Origin: Planctomicrobium sp.
GTDB taxonomy: Bacteria > Planctomycetota > Planctomycetia > Planctomycetales > Planctomycetaceae
DNA length: 7,464 nt
Assembly (NCBI GenBank): GCA_018659505.1
Contig: JABJMI010000722.1
Location: 1-7,464 of the forward strand
Reading direction: 5' to 3'
The notes under the pieces are model-generated. The model searched no databases and was not told the DNA's origin. It saw nothing but the letters and a program-made list of their open reading frames with translations. This document shows, piece by piece, positions 1 through 6,754 of the stretch. Position numbers and translations under genes: made by a program. Position 1 is the stretch's first letter. Each line of letters opens with the position of its first letter.

Positions 1-2
1 AA

Positions 3-151
3 AAAAAGGCTGAAAAGTTGAGGCTGAAGCAGGAAGAAGCAGAGAAAAAGCAGCTGGCCAAAGAGGAGAGAGCCGCCAAAGCCAAGTTGACAAAAGCGAA
101 GAAAGCTGAGGGATTGCTGAGAAAGAAGAAAGAGCAAATGTTCTGCGAGAC
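3..151 (+). pseudogene. Lys/Glu-rich upstream part of the PVC-type cytochrome c gene, out of frame with its heme domain
   Basis: Frame 3 is open from the window edge and encodes a very charged, Ala/Lys/Glu-rich segment (for example EEAEKKQLAKEERAAKAK). It looks like a helical or coiled-coil linker, and the gene must begin upstream of the window. Frame 3 runs on to a stop at 270-272 but gives no heme motif. The heme domain lies in frame 2, which has a TGA at 107-109 and is open only from 110. Family-like sequence in frame 2 is recognisable from about 140, so the two parts would join by a -1 (or +2) shift between about 105 and 150. I see no canonical slippery heptamer there. A one-base loss in this purine-rich run, or a sequencing error, is the simplest reading. 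An alternative is that the frame-3 stretch is only a remnant and the downstream ORF is an independent fragment. Confidence 0.5.
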
Positions 152-589
152 ATGCTCACGGAAACTGTTCTCTCCGAAGCGAATGCTAGCCATGGTCGAC
201 AGTTGTTTGAGAAAACCTGCGCGTCGTGTCATAAGTTATACGGAGGAGGCGGAAAACTCGGTCCTGATTTGACTGGCTCACAACGATCCAATTTAAACTA
301 TCTTCTCAGCAACATTGTTGACCCTAGCGCGGAGGTCGCAGAGAAATTCCAAATGTCGATCATCGTCTTAGAAGATGGAAGATCCATCAGCGGAGTCATT
401 CAAAGAGAGAACGAAGAAACGCTCATCATACAAACTCCCAATGAAGAATTGACTCTTCTCATCGAAGATATCGCAGCTCGTAAGAATTCTAAACTCTCAA
501 TGATGCCCGAACGTCAATTAGACAAAATGTCGAATCAAGAGATCATTGACCTGTTTGCATACTTAATGTCAAAGGAACAGGTGAAATAA
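152..589 (+). CDS. PVC-type cytochrome c heme-binding domain protein (C-terminal portion)
   Basis: This is the C-terminal heme domain found at the end of large planctomycete and verrucomicrobial membrane-bound dehydrogenase or HEAT-repeat proteins, where it binds a covalent c-type heme for electron transfer outside the cytoplasm. Numbered from the ATG at 152, the heme motif CASCH is residues 23-27, preceded by the family-typical HGRQLFEKT. It is followed by a glycine-rich turn, GPDLTGSQR (37-45) and DPSA (57-60). The likely distal heme ligand is in SMMPE (116-120), where Met117 or Met118 serves. The C-terminus DLFAYLMS is also typical. At 145 residues with no signal peptide it cannot be a complete exported cytochrome. 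It should be the 3' end of a longer gene whose upstream part lies in another frame. No Shine-Dalgarno precedes 152, so this start is nominal; the frame is open from 110. The domain call is firm and the gene structure is not. Confidence 0.75.
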   Translation: MLTETVLSEANASHGRQLFEKTCASCHKLYGGGGKLGPDLTGSQRSNLNYLLSNIVDPSAEVAEKFQMSIIVLEDGRSISGVIQRENEETLIIQTPNEELTLLIEDIAARKNSKLSMMPERQLDKMSNQEIIDLFAYLMSKEQVK

Positions 590-667
590 GGAACTAAGAA
601 TTCGCAATGGCCAATTTTGGTTCATGCGAGTTCTTTGTAGCTGCAACCATTTCAAGAAATGAATCAA

Positions 668-760
668 CACGGAGTCACGGAGAGCACTGAGGACAGAATA
701 GATCGCAAACAGCGTATTGTTTCTTCCTCCGTGGCTCAGCGTCTCCGCGGTGATTTTTTT
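668..760. repeat. REP-like inverted repeat made of CRCKGAG units, with a T-run
   Basis: The left arm has three spaced units: CACGGAG (668-674), CACGGAG (676-682) and CACTGAG (685-691). The right arm carries three on the opposite strand, read on + as CTCCGTG (727-733), CTCAGCG (735-741) and CTCCGCG (743-749). The arms can pair imperfectly around a loop of about 35 nt, and seven T follow at 754-760. Similar dispersed 'cacggagacacggag' sequences are familiar from many environmental bacterial genomes, planctomycetes included; that is recollection, not a search. It sits between two convergent genes, where it could also terminate transcription from the + strand. A smaller perfect hairpin, CATTTC-AA-GAAATG (648-661), lies just to its left. 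Confidence 0.6.
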
Positions 761-789
761 CAAGTTGAGTATAGCCACAAATCCTAATT

Positions 790-2664
790 TCACTTCTCAT
801 GAAATAGATCAGCCACACGTTCTGCCCGATAGATTGACCAACCAATCTCTGGTCGTTCTGGTGGGGAATCGATTAAGACGTCGAAAACTTTTTCCGAGTT
901 GGTTCCGTAAGTGACTTCAAAGATTTCTGCCCATTGTTGATCACCAGGGGCGAAGTCGGTGCGGAGCCCTTTCTCGTCACGAATTTCTCCTCCATTTGTG
1001 ATCAAGACATTGCCAGTTTTCGGGAGCCAGTCCACGTCACATAAAAAGGTTGAATAGAATCGGTCCTTGGTGGTCGCTGCGTATTCCCAGACCTGTTCGA
1101 CTTTCATCTGTTTCTCATCGATACGATATTCAACAGCTCGGCTGTAGTTGTCAGTCGCATGTTTCTGTTTATTGAAAGGAACTGCCTGATAATTTCCGTT
1201 ATCGAACATCAATAATGTTCCGTGTGGCGTCACCTCCGCAGCATGTTGATGATAGGACCAGCTTACTCCTCCAGATGGCTTTAAAACTTTCTCGGCGTGT
1301 TTTCCTTTCCAGCCTTTAGGCGTTCCTAAAATCCAAATGAGTTCCCCGGTCTGTCGATCAATTTTGATGACTGCATCTTGATGGCGAACAGAGACAATAA
1401 TATTGTCATCCTGCGGATCAATAGTTACGGAGTTAGAATGACTCCAGTCGAACGTCCCTCTTCTAATTGATTCGTACCCTCGTGAATCCCAGAAATTGTG
1501 CAGCGAGCCATATCCAATTCGCTGTGGATCAAGGAGGTCATGCAACGAATACCGCTTAAGAATATTTCCATTTTCAGCGAACTCAACAACTTCGTCTGTG
1601 ACTAGAGATGCGTTTTCGATACGTTTTCTGGGGTGATAGCTCGCATCATAATATGAGTCGACTTCGTGTAATTGAGTTGCTAATGCGAGAAAGGTTTTTG
1701 AGTTTGTGGGATAGACATCATGGTGTAATGAGTCGACATCGACAGCCAGCGCATGTGCAGCGACTGTGCGTCCTAATCTGGCAGCATCCCATTGACGGAT
1801 AACTTGCCCCGTCAGATTGATTTCAATCAGACCATCTGTTCGATTGCCGTACCCGTATAAAAGATTTCCATTCGCAAGTTGCCGAACGATAAAAATCAGA
1901 TGCGGTGCGATGTAGCTCCAGCGAATATCGCCTGCAGAGTCGATGGCAAAGATGGCACCGAAATCGGTGTCGGGCTTGTCGTTTTCCCAGCGAATCAAAT
2001 TAAATAGCGTCAGACCCGGCTCGAGTTTCTCTTTCTGGATATGCTTAACCTGAATTCGCGGAAACAAGTCTGAAACCGGTTGAGTCTTGATCGATAAGGA
2101 TTTGGACAAGTTACTTCCAAGCTCCGTACTTTGGATCTCTAAACTGACCTCATATCGCGTATCGGGTTTAAGACCGAAAAGTTTCACTTCATGTTGATTG
2201 CTGAATTCAGAAAGTGAACCCACATCGATCTGGCGAAGTTCTGGTAACGACCGCTGAATGCTCCATTGCTCATTTTTATTTTTCACAATGATCTGACAAC
2301 GTGCCTTAGAATTTGAATATCGATTTGAAAGTTCAAAGCGAATCGCTTCAACCTGAGGGGTCGCCTGAAATAGTTGAGGGATCCACTCTGGCTCGCGGAC
2401 AAATGAGTCTGCGGATGAAATTTTCCTGTTAGGAGGGATCGTTCTCAATTCAGACGAAGAAACTTCATTCATTGTTGGCGAGAGTTCTGTTTCATCGCTA
2501 TGAGAGTCTGTCGCCTCAGAAGCAGTCCTTTCCTCAGTTTGAGATGGATTGACTTGAGATGATTTTGAAATGGCCTTAGTTTTTGAATTCTGCGATGGTT
2601 CTTTGGGTACGGTCGTAGAACCACATCCAAGAGTCAGAACGAGTAGCGGTAGGCAGATTCGCAT
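790..2664 (-). CDS. ASST-family arylsulfotransferase, predicted lipoprotein
   Basis: The 624-residue product resembles PAPS-independent arylsulfate sulfotransferases, which move sulfate between phenolic compounds through a sulfo-histidine intermediate. The N-terminus has a short basic-hydrophobic signal ending at Cys14 (LVLTLGC, a slightly off-consensus lipobox), so it is probably a lipid-anchored extracytoplasmic protein. A Ser/Thr/Glu-rich linker (about 15-95) follows, then a fibronectin-like N-terminal beta domain (about 100-195, with LKPDTRYEVSLEI) and a beta-propeller-like catalytic domain (about 205-620). By motif resemblance to E. coli AssT, the active-site residues are kept: HHD (314-316), DWSHSNS (406-412, His409 and Asn411), VRHQ (426-429, Arg427) and HQHAAE (472-477, His474 as likely nucleophile). 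No DsbA/DsbL-type partner is visible nearby. The ATG at 2664 directly precedes the signal peptide, and its ribosome site is weak. The natural acceptor is unknown, and some relatives are annotated only as 'aryl-sulfate sulfotransferase'. Confidence 0.85.
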   Translation of the reverse strand: MRICLPLLVLTLGCGSTTVPKEPSQNSKTKAISKSSQVNPSQTEERTASEATDSHSDETELSPTMNEVSSSELRTIPPNRKISSADSFVREPEWIPQLFQATPQVEAIRFELSNRYSNSKARCQIIVKNKNEQWSIQRSLPELRQIDVGSLSEFSNQHEVKLFGLKPDTRYEVSLEIQSTELGSNLSKSLSIKTQPVSDLFPRIQVKHIQKEKLEPGLTLFNLIRWENDKPDTDFGAIFAIDSAGDIRWSYIAPHLIFIVRQLANGNLLYGYGNRTDGLIEINLTGQVIRQWDAARLGRTVAAHALAVDVDSLHHDVYPTNSKTFLALATQLHEVDSYYDASYHPRKRIENASLVTDEVVEFAENGNILKRYSLHDLLDPQRIGYGSLHNFWDSRGYESIRRGTFDWSHSNSVTIDPQDDNIIVSVRHQDAVIKIDRQTGELIWILGTPKGWKGKHAEKVLKPSGGVSWSYHQHAAEVTPHGTLLMFDNGNYQAVPFNKQKHATDNYSRAVEYRIDEKQMKVEQVWEYAATTKDRFYSTFLCDVDWLPKTGNVLITNGGEIRDEKGLRTDFAPGDQQWAEIFEVTYGTNSEKVFDVLIDSPPERPEIGWSIYRAERVADLFHEK

Positions 2665-2829
2665 TGCAAAACTTCATCTACAAGAAAAGGATTGAGTTCA
2701 TACTCCAAAAGAGATTCAAAGCTTAGTGAAATAGCTCAGCTTATTTGAAGAGGAATATTTCTACAGACATTGAATCTTTACGAGATGTTCAAGAGAATTG
2801 TGGATCTCTTCGCACTACAAGGAACAATT

Positions 2830-3909
2830 ATGTCGCTACCTGATGATGACTCAGTTTTGAATGACGATGCTTCCCGTGCCGATCTTGAAGATCCATCCGG
2901 AGCCGAATCGAATGAAGATTCAACAGTGCCACAACTACCAGAGTTAGAACCCTTTGACCCTCCCGGTGAGTTCGATCACGGGGAAGAATTTGAACCGCAA
3001 ACGCCTCGACCGATTCCCAAATACTTACGTCAAGGTTCGCATGGGCGACGTAAGCGAGGCATGATCTATTCGCTAATTGCACTGGGAATCATGTTCATTG
3101 TTTTCTGGCCGATTCCTTTTGTGCAAGGATTAAGTTTTTACATCCTCCCGCTGAAATGGCTGCACTGGATCGGCTTTGGGCTTGTCGGTCTCGGTGTGTG
3201 GAACTACCTGGCGGGTCTCGTTTCTACGGGGCGTTATACCTATGTCAAGAATGGAGAGCCATTTATGGGGCGCGTACTGGACTGTCAAAAAGTTGACTCC
3301 GGTACTGCAGATGTTCCCGCCTTTCGACATGTTGCACGGGTAGAGTATCGTCAGCCTGATACCGATCAACATTTGATTCAAGATTTCCCTGAACCCGACA
3401 ATTGGTCAACAAGCAAGCTGAATCAAATGTCGTGCCCTTTGAAACGAGGTGATTATGTCACTCTCGTGCGGTTACCTGGTAAAGGTGATTCTTCAAATGC
3501 ACTTTATGGGTATCTCGGTCTCGACCCTGAACGAGAATACATATTGAAAAATGACCAACCGATGCGCGGGACATCACCTTTTACCGCAATTATGGTCGCT
3601 TTTTTAATTGCGTTTGTCGTTCTGCTTTTCATGGCAGCCTTTGATGTGATGATGTTTTCATTCCCAATCGGTGGAGACTGGAAACTGCCGACTGGACTTG
3701 CTGTCGGTGGATTTTTTATTGGCGGCATCCTCGGTCGTTTACTGTGGAGCAAAAGCGAGAATCAACAAAAGTCAAAGAGTTCGACTCCGTCCTTTCTTGG
3801 AATCGGTTTCTTGGGAGCGATTACGTTACCGATTGCATTCTTCATACTCAATTCTCGATTAGATCATGCACCAACAAAGCTTGAACCGATCGAAATCGTT
3901 GAGTATTAG
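2830..3909 (+). CDS. Predicted five-helix membrane protein of unknown function
   Basis: I do not recognise this 359-residue protein. The frame is open from a TTG at 2770, but I chose the ATG at 2830 because AAGGA (2819-2823) lies six bases before it and the earlier starts have no such site. From this start, residues 1-60 are acidic and proline-rich, probably disordered (several DD, EDP and PPGE stretches). A basic GRRKRG patch (72-77) precedes two hydrophobic helices (about 77-98 and 106-130). A soluble, mostly beta domain follows (about 131-250, including GRVLDCQKV and a VARVEYRQPD strand), then three more helices (about 251-276, 285-305, 321-341) and a short polar tail. The middle domain, with a 'GxV...VEY...GD.V' pattern between helices, faintly recalls DUF3592-type domains, which is only a suggestion. 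It is transcribed divergently from the sulfotransferase gene, and the small gene at 3991 follows on the same strand. Confidence 0.8.
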   Translation: MSLPDDDSVLNDDASRADLEDPSGAESNEDSTVPQLPELEPFDPPGEFDHGEEFEPQTPRPIPKYLRQGSHGRRKRGMIYSLIALGIMFIVFWPIPFVQGLSFYILPLKWLHWIGFGLVGLGVWNYLAGLVSTGRYTYVKNGEPFMGRVLDCQKVDSGTADVPAFRHVARVEYRQPDTDQHLIQDFPEPDNWSTSKLNQMSCPLKRGDYVTLVRLPGKGDSSNALYGYLGLDPEREYILKNDQPMRGTSPFTAIMVAFLIAFVVLLFMAAFDVMMFSFPIGGDWKLPTGLAVGGFFIGGILGRLLWSKSENQQKSKSSTPSFLGIGFLGAITLPIAFFILNSRLDHAPTKLEPIEIVEY

Positions 3910-3990
3910 AATACGACGCACAATTTCATTGTTAGAGATTATGAGCTCGAATACAAAAAACTTGCCGGAGGAGAAACAACCAAGCAGCAC

Positions 3991-4335
3991 ATGCGTTTTT
4001 CGCAAATCACTCGCTTATATGGTTCAAAATTTGGAGCAGAGGAAATCAGCCCCGGGCGATTTGGATACCCTTGGAGCAAAGGGATTCATCCAATCTATTG
4101 GATGAAGTTGAATGAAACAGATTTTGAACAACCGGTTGTAGAATTTCAGCTTGAAAAAGAACCAACTGAATTAGACGACTCACTCATTGAGACTGTCCGA
4201 ATGGTTCCCGTGATTTCGTTAGATAACGATAAACAGGTTCGGCTGCCAGAAAGATTACTTCAACCTGAACTCAATAACTTAAAAACTCAGCCGGGCATCA
4301 TCTCAGTGAAAGTCATCACTCAAGAAAAGACTTAA
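3991..4335 (+). CDS. Hypothetical small protein (114 aa)
   Basis: I do not recognise this protein. It is soluble, with no signal peptide or membrane segment. A basic aromatic N-terminal part (RFSQITRLYGSKFG, then GRFGYPWSKG and HPIYWMKLN) is followed by an acidic beta-rich part (VVEFQLEKEPTELDD) and a C-terminus with LPERLLQPELNNL and VKVITQEKT. It lies 81 bp after the membrane protein gene, in the same frame and strand, so co-transcription is likely. The start is uncertain. A strong GGAGGAG (3967-3973) is 17 bases before this ATG, too far for normal use. The frame stays open back to the previous gene's stop at 3907 with no good upstream start codon. In frame 2 an ATG at 3941 opens a plausible polar leader (MSSNTKNLPEEKQPSS), so a frame error near 3980 is possible. 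The gene stops 34 bp short of the convergent enolase-type gene. Confidence 0.6.
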   Translation: MRFSQITRLYGSKFGAEEISPGRFGYPWSKGIHPIYWMKLNETDFEQPVVEFQLEKEPTELDDSLIETVRMVPVISLDNDKQVRLPERLLQPELNNLKTQPGIISVKVITQEKT

Positions 4336-4369
4336 TAATACACTTTAATCGAAGCAGAAATTGACCTGA

Positions 4370-5722
4370 TTAAAATCCCAGACCAAATCCCGTAAGATCA
4401 CCGGTACCGACTGTTCCATCTGTGATTTCGAACATCGAGGGAACCTGATGTGCCCAGACGCGATTGGCAGCTGGGCAATACTGTCGACCATTGCCTTCGA
4501 TGGCAGCGACTCCCGGAACTCGGGCTGCTAAGCTTGCCGAGTGTAAGAATGAATATGCGGGGCAGGTGAGATCCTGAACGCACAAGAACATATTATATTT
4601 CTGTGCAGCAGCTGCAGCGAAGAGTGCTTCTGTATGACCTTTGCAAGCTTTCAATGCGACTCCGCTATAACCTTGTTCACGAGCCAGTAATAATGCCTCG
4701 TAATCGACAAGCGACTCGTCAATAACAACTGGCTTCAGCTTTGCAGCTGCGTGCATTTTGTTGTCTGAGTGAGCTTTCAGATCGCGATGAGTTGGCTGTT
4801 CGATATATTGAATGCGGTCGTAAGCTGCCGGTGATTGTTCTTGAACTCTCTTTAAGAAATCAAGCACATACTCAACATTTTCACATTTCTCATTGAAGTC
4901 GGTGGAATAGAACCATTCCTCGCAACCACGTTTGGATTGTGCTTCAGCGGTCACCCCCTCAATCTCTAGAACGCGATTCACGTCCCAGTCTATGTCTTCA
5001 CCATTGAGCTTAATTTTAAGATGTGTCAAACCGTCGGCTGCTATCCATTCGGGGAGCGTTTCTGGCAGATCGTCATTGAGCCGCTCTTTAATGTCAGCAT
5101 CGGTCAGAGGATCGACTGCTCCCACAAGGTGGTACAGCGGCATCCGCTCTTTCGGTTTCCGAGATGTGTACTTGTCGAGATATTCACCTTTGAATTGCTC
5201 ATCAAGGTACCACGCGAGATCATGATTCATGAAATCTTTGGAAAGGGCATTGTACGAATTGACTTCGTTGACTTTGCCGTAAGCATCATGAATAGCAGCG
5301 TCGAGAGGACTGGCAGCCACCAGTTGAGCAAGTTCAGGAAGAGGTTCTTCAAGCCCTAACAGCTCTGCAACCACTTTTGCCTGATGGAAGTATTCGGCAG
5401 AAACGTGATAGATAATGTCTACCGGATGCCCGAAGTCATCGACGATGTCCGTTAGTCGAACAACGCGAGTCGCGAACTCCTCCATCGCTTTTTCAGCTTG
5501 TTCAGGCGAAACCTTGGTTGATGGCCAAGCCCAAACATTCCCAATCGGCATACTTCCTAAGCCGATTGCGTGATCACCGTTTCCGTTTTCAACCGTCACC
5601 TGCACGTTGATGAGTCGATTTTTCTCGACAAGCCGACCACCAAACTTTAATGGGGTCCGAAAAGGGTGTTCCTCGATACTGACAACTGCATCAATGATCC
5701 GAACATCTGTCGATTTACTCAT
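4370..5722 (-). CDS. Enolase-superfamily enzyme, mandelate racemase / muconate lactonizing type
   Basis: The 450-residue product has the two-domain layout of the enolase superfamily, whose members abstract a proton alpha to a carboxylate with the help of Mg2+. An N-terminal capping domain (about 1-140; FRTPLKFGGR and GLGSMP sit where substrate-specificity loops usually lie) leads into a barrel beginning near DAAIHDAYGK (141-150). The expected catalytic series is visible: KIK (236-238), a D-x-N ligand motif at Asp275/Asn277 (STDFNEK), Glu308 in YIEQP, Asp335 or Glu336 in VIDES, and a base Lys358 in ALKACKGH, with a second Lys361 close by. The C-terminus is glycine-rich (TGDLTGFGLGF). It is longer than typical family members of about 360-400 residues, with extra sequence around 160-225 and 240-272. 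The substrate (sugar acid, amino acid dipeptide or other) cannot be told. It is cytoplasmic, with no signal. The ATG at 5722 has no clear Shine-Dalgarno. Confidence 0.85.
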   Translation of the reverse strand: MSKSTDVRIIDAVVSIEEHPFRTPLKFGGRLVEKNRLINVQVTVENGNGDHAIGLGSMPIGNVWAWPSTKVSPEQAEKAMEEFATRVVRLTDIVDDFGHPVDIIYHVSAEYFHQAKVVAELLGLEEPLPELAQLVAASPLDAAIHDAYGKVNEVNSYNALSKDFMNHDLAWYLDEQFKGEYLDKYTSRKPKERMPLYHLVGAVDPLTDADIKERLNDDLPETLPEWIAADGLTHLKIKLNGEDIDWDVNRVLEIEGVTAEAQSKRGCEEWFYSTDFNEKCENVEYVLDFLKRVQEQSPAAYDRIQYIEQPTHRDLKAHSDNKMHAAAKLKPVVIDESLVDYEALLLAREQGYSGVALKACKGHTEALFAAAAAQKYNMFLCVQDLTCPAYSFLHSASLAARVPGVAAIEGNGRQYCPAANRVWAHQVPSMFEITDGTVGTGDLTGFGLGF

Positions 5723-5846
5723 GACTCAACGTATTAGGGGAACAGATTGATATTTGGGAGGTCTCGTTTTTGATGAAAACAGCAGGAATTCAGAGCAATC
5801 ACTAGATTGAATTATTGAATTCCATGCGTTCTACACCACAATTTGT

Positions 5847-5933
5847 TTACTTGCGATGGCGAATTTTTGCACGCATACGACGTTTCTTACGACCGAGTTT
5901 CCGACGACCTTTACCTGATTTTTTAACTCCCAT
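5847..5933 (-). CDS. 28-residue, extremely basic protein (possibly ribosome-associated)
   Basis: Read on the minus strand from ATG (5931-5933) to TAA (5847-5849), this frame encodes 28 residues, of which 16 are Lys or Arg and one His, with no acidic residue. It opens with MGVKKSGKGRR, then LGRKKRRMRAK, and ends in IRHRK. GAGGA lies 10 bases before the ATG. Such composition and length are typical of tiny ribosomal proteins such as Thx or the bS22 / mS38 (AURKAIP1/COX24-like) group, which lie buried in rRNA. The similarity to the latter (a Lys/Arg block followed by 'KKRRMR' and an 'R.R.K' end) is by eye only. It is 124 bp upstream of the enolase-type gene on the same strand and may have its own promoter in the AT-rich stretch beyond 5940. 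Confidence rests on composition, the start signal and a strong impression of having seen conserved planctomycete proteins like it. Confidence 0.7.
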   Translation of the reverse strand: MGVKKSGKGRRKLGRKKRRMRAKIRHRK

Positions 5934-6457
5934 CCCTACATAATCCTCAATTCGAATAAATAGTTAACTGTTCAGCTTTAACATTGCTAATCATTAGGCT
6001 GAATGAAAAAATTGCTTTGAAACAAAAATCTACGTCTCAGAAACTGAAATGTAGAGAGAATTTATTCCTCGACAATGTTGAGTAGCAATCTACATTCTAG
6101 TCACAAAGATTGTTCACTTCAAGGTTTAAGCTGAGAAGATCACCGATCTTGCTAGGTCAGTCATCTTGAACTGATTTGTATTCTTCTACACAACAGCAGA
6201 ATCAGCTGAAACTTCCGAAACCAAAATCGAACCAGATCACATCCGGAACATTTTATGTCAAACTCGCACTGAATTCCCCACAAGATGTAGGCAGCTAAAC
6301 ACGGTATTTATCGAGTAAACCTTAGTGTTACGGTCAAATTCGTTTGCAAGAAAGCATTGAGTTGATTCACTCTCGAATTTCTTCTCGATAATGGGTTGCA
6401 TTGTTTTCGATCTACCGATAGAAATCTCCTTCGGAAACTTAATTGTAATGCAATTAA
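5934..6457. other. Gene-poor AT-rich stretch between the small basic protein gene and tRNA-Phe
   Basis: I find no credible protein gene here on either strand. The one longer minus-strand frame (6258-6575) is mostly the antisense of the tRNA. The stretch holds a small perfect hairpin AAGATC-ACC-GATCTT (6136-6150) and, at its right edge, an eight-base inverted repeat abutting the tRNA. The promoter of the tRNA should lie near its right end, but no element stands out clearly. Confidence 0.5.
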
Positions 6458-6458
6458 G
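6438..6458. repeat. Perfect inverted repeat abutting the 5' end of tRNA-Phe
   Basis: CTTAATTG (6438-6445) and CAATTAAG (6451-6458) are exact reverse complements separated by five bases (TAATG). The right arm ends on the first base of the mature tRNA. It could be a regulator site over the tRNA promoter or initiation region, or a leader hairpin in the precursor. At eight AT-rich base pairs, chance is possible. Confidence 0.4.
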
Positions 6459-6530
6459 GTCGGGTAGCTCAGTTGGTAGAGCACTGGATTGAAAATCCAG
6501 GTGTCGGCGGTTCAAGCCCGCCCCCGACCA
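6458..6530 (+). tRNA. tRNA-Phe (anticodon GAA)
   Basis: The 73-nt cloverleaf is complete. The acceptor stem GGTCGGG (6458-6464) pairs with CCCGACC (6523-6529), with discriminator A6530. The D arm is GCTC/GAGC (6467-6470, 6479-6482). The anticodon stem CTGGA/TCCAG (6484-6488, 6496-6500) encloses the loop TTGAAAA with anticodon GAA at 6491-6493. The variable loop is GTGTC. The T stem GGCGG/CCGCC (6506-6510, 6518-6522) carries loop TTCAAGC. The 3' CCA is not encoded, since CTTTTT follows, so it must be added by tRNA nucleotidyltransferase. A phage-defence gene starts 255 bp downstream; tRNA genes are common integration sites, but no attachment repeat can be tested in this window. Confidence 0.97.
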
Positions 6531-6536
6531 CTTTTT

Positions 6537-6572
6537 AACCTCACTCCTGATTGAATTGGAGAGAGGTTTTTT
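6537..6572 (+). terminator. Intrinsic terminator after tRNA-Phe
   Basis: AACCTC (6537-6542) pairs with GAGGTT (6563-6568). After one A-A mismatch the stem continues with CTCC (6544-6547) against GGAG (6558-6561), around a 10-nt loop. A run of six T (6567-6572) closes it. It begins six bases after the tRNA and should end the tRNA transcript, insulating the abiE promoter downstream. Confidence 0.85.
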
Positions 6573-6669
6573 CATTGGTAAACAACCTCTTCGTTGTCGC
6601 AGCCATATTCTCAGTGGCAGCTGTAAGTCCTTTAAGCGTAGTTTCTTACAATCTCTACTCGTTAAATCT

Positions 6670-6701
6670 ATCTCGTTGTAGTATATATACTACAACGAGA
6701 T
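6670..6701. promoter_or_regulatory. Palindrome 1, upstream operator candidate for abiEi
   Basis: This is a perfect 32-bp palindrome with no loop, centred between 6685 and 6686. Its arms begin ATCTCGT and end ACGAGAT around the core TGTAGTATATATACTACA (6677-6694). The same 18-bp core recurs in palindrome 2. AbiEi antitoxins studied in Streptococcus agalactiae repress their own promoter by binding two inverted repeats, so two matching palindromes before an abiEi gene are best read as its operators. It lies about 40 bp upstream of the -35 element. Confidence 0.75.
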
Positions 6702-6725
6702 GATATTTTCTAATCAAAGTCCTAG

Positions 6726-6754
6726 TTGATAAATGATCATGTAGTATATATACT
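6726..6754 (+). promoter_or_regulatory. Sigma70-type promoter of abiEi
   Basis: TTGATA (6726-6731) matches five of six bases of the -35 consensus. After an exact 17-bp spacer, TATACT (6749-6754) matches five of six of the -10. Transcription would start near 6761, giving a leader of about 25 nt before the TTG start. Palindrome 2 begins one base after the -35 and covers the whole spacer and -10, so a bound repressor would block polymerase. Confidence 0.65.

Noticed and set aside
110..150. Programmed -1 frameshift site in the cytochrome gene
   Set aside because: No X XXY YYZ heptamer in the right phase and no clear downstream stimulatory structure were found, so a mutation or error is preferred.
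569..793. Minus-strand frame of 74 codons between the two convergent genes
   Set aside because: It is the translation of the inverted repeat and intergenic DNA; the 'TLSHGG' segment is a typical artefact of cacggag-type repeats.
3866..4105. Frame-2 reading of 79 codons overlapping the 3' end of the membrane protein gene and the 114-residue gene
   Set aside because: The body has no recognisable protein features; only its short segment from the ATG at 3941 was kept, as a possible leader.
4932..5359. Plus-strand frames of 97 and 112 codons inside the enolase-type gene
   Set aside because: They are antisense shadows of a well-supported enzyme gene with all catalytic motifs.
6258..6575. Minus-strand frame of 105 codons crossing the tRNA
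   Set aside because: Its middle part (AGLNRRHLDFQSSALPTELPDL-like) is the well-known spurious translation of tRNA-Phe antisense; the rest has no coding character.
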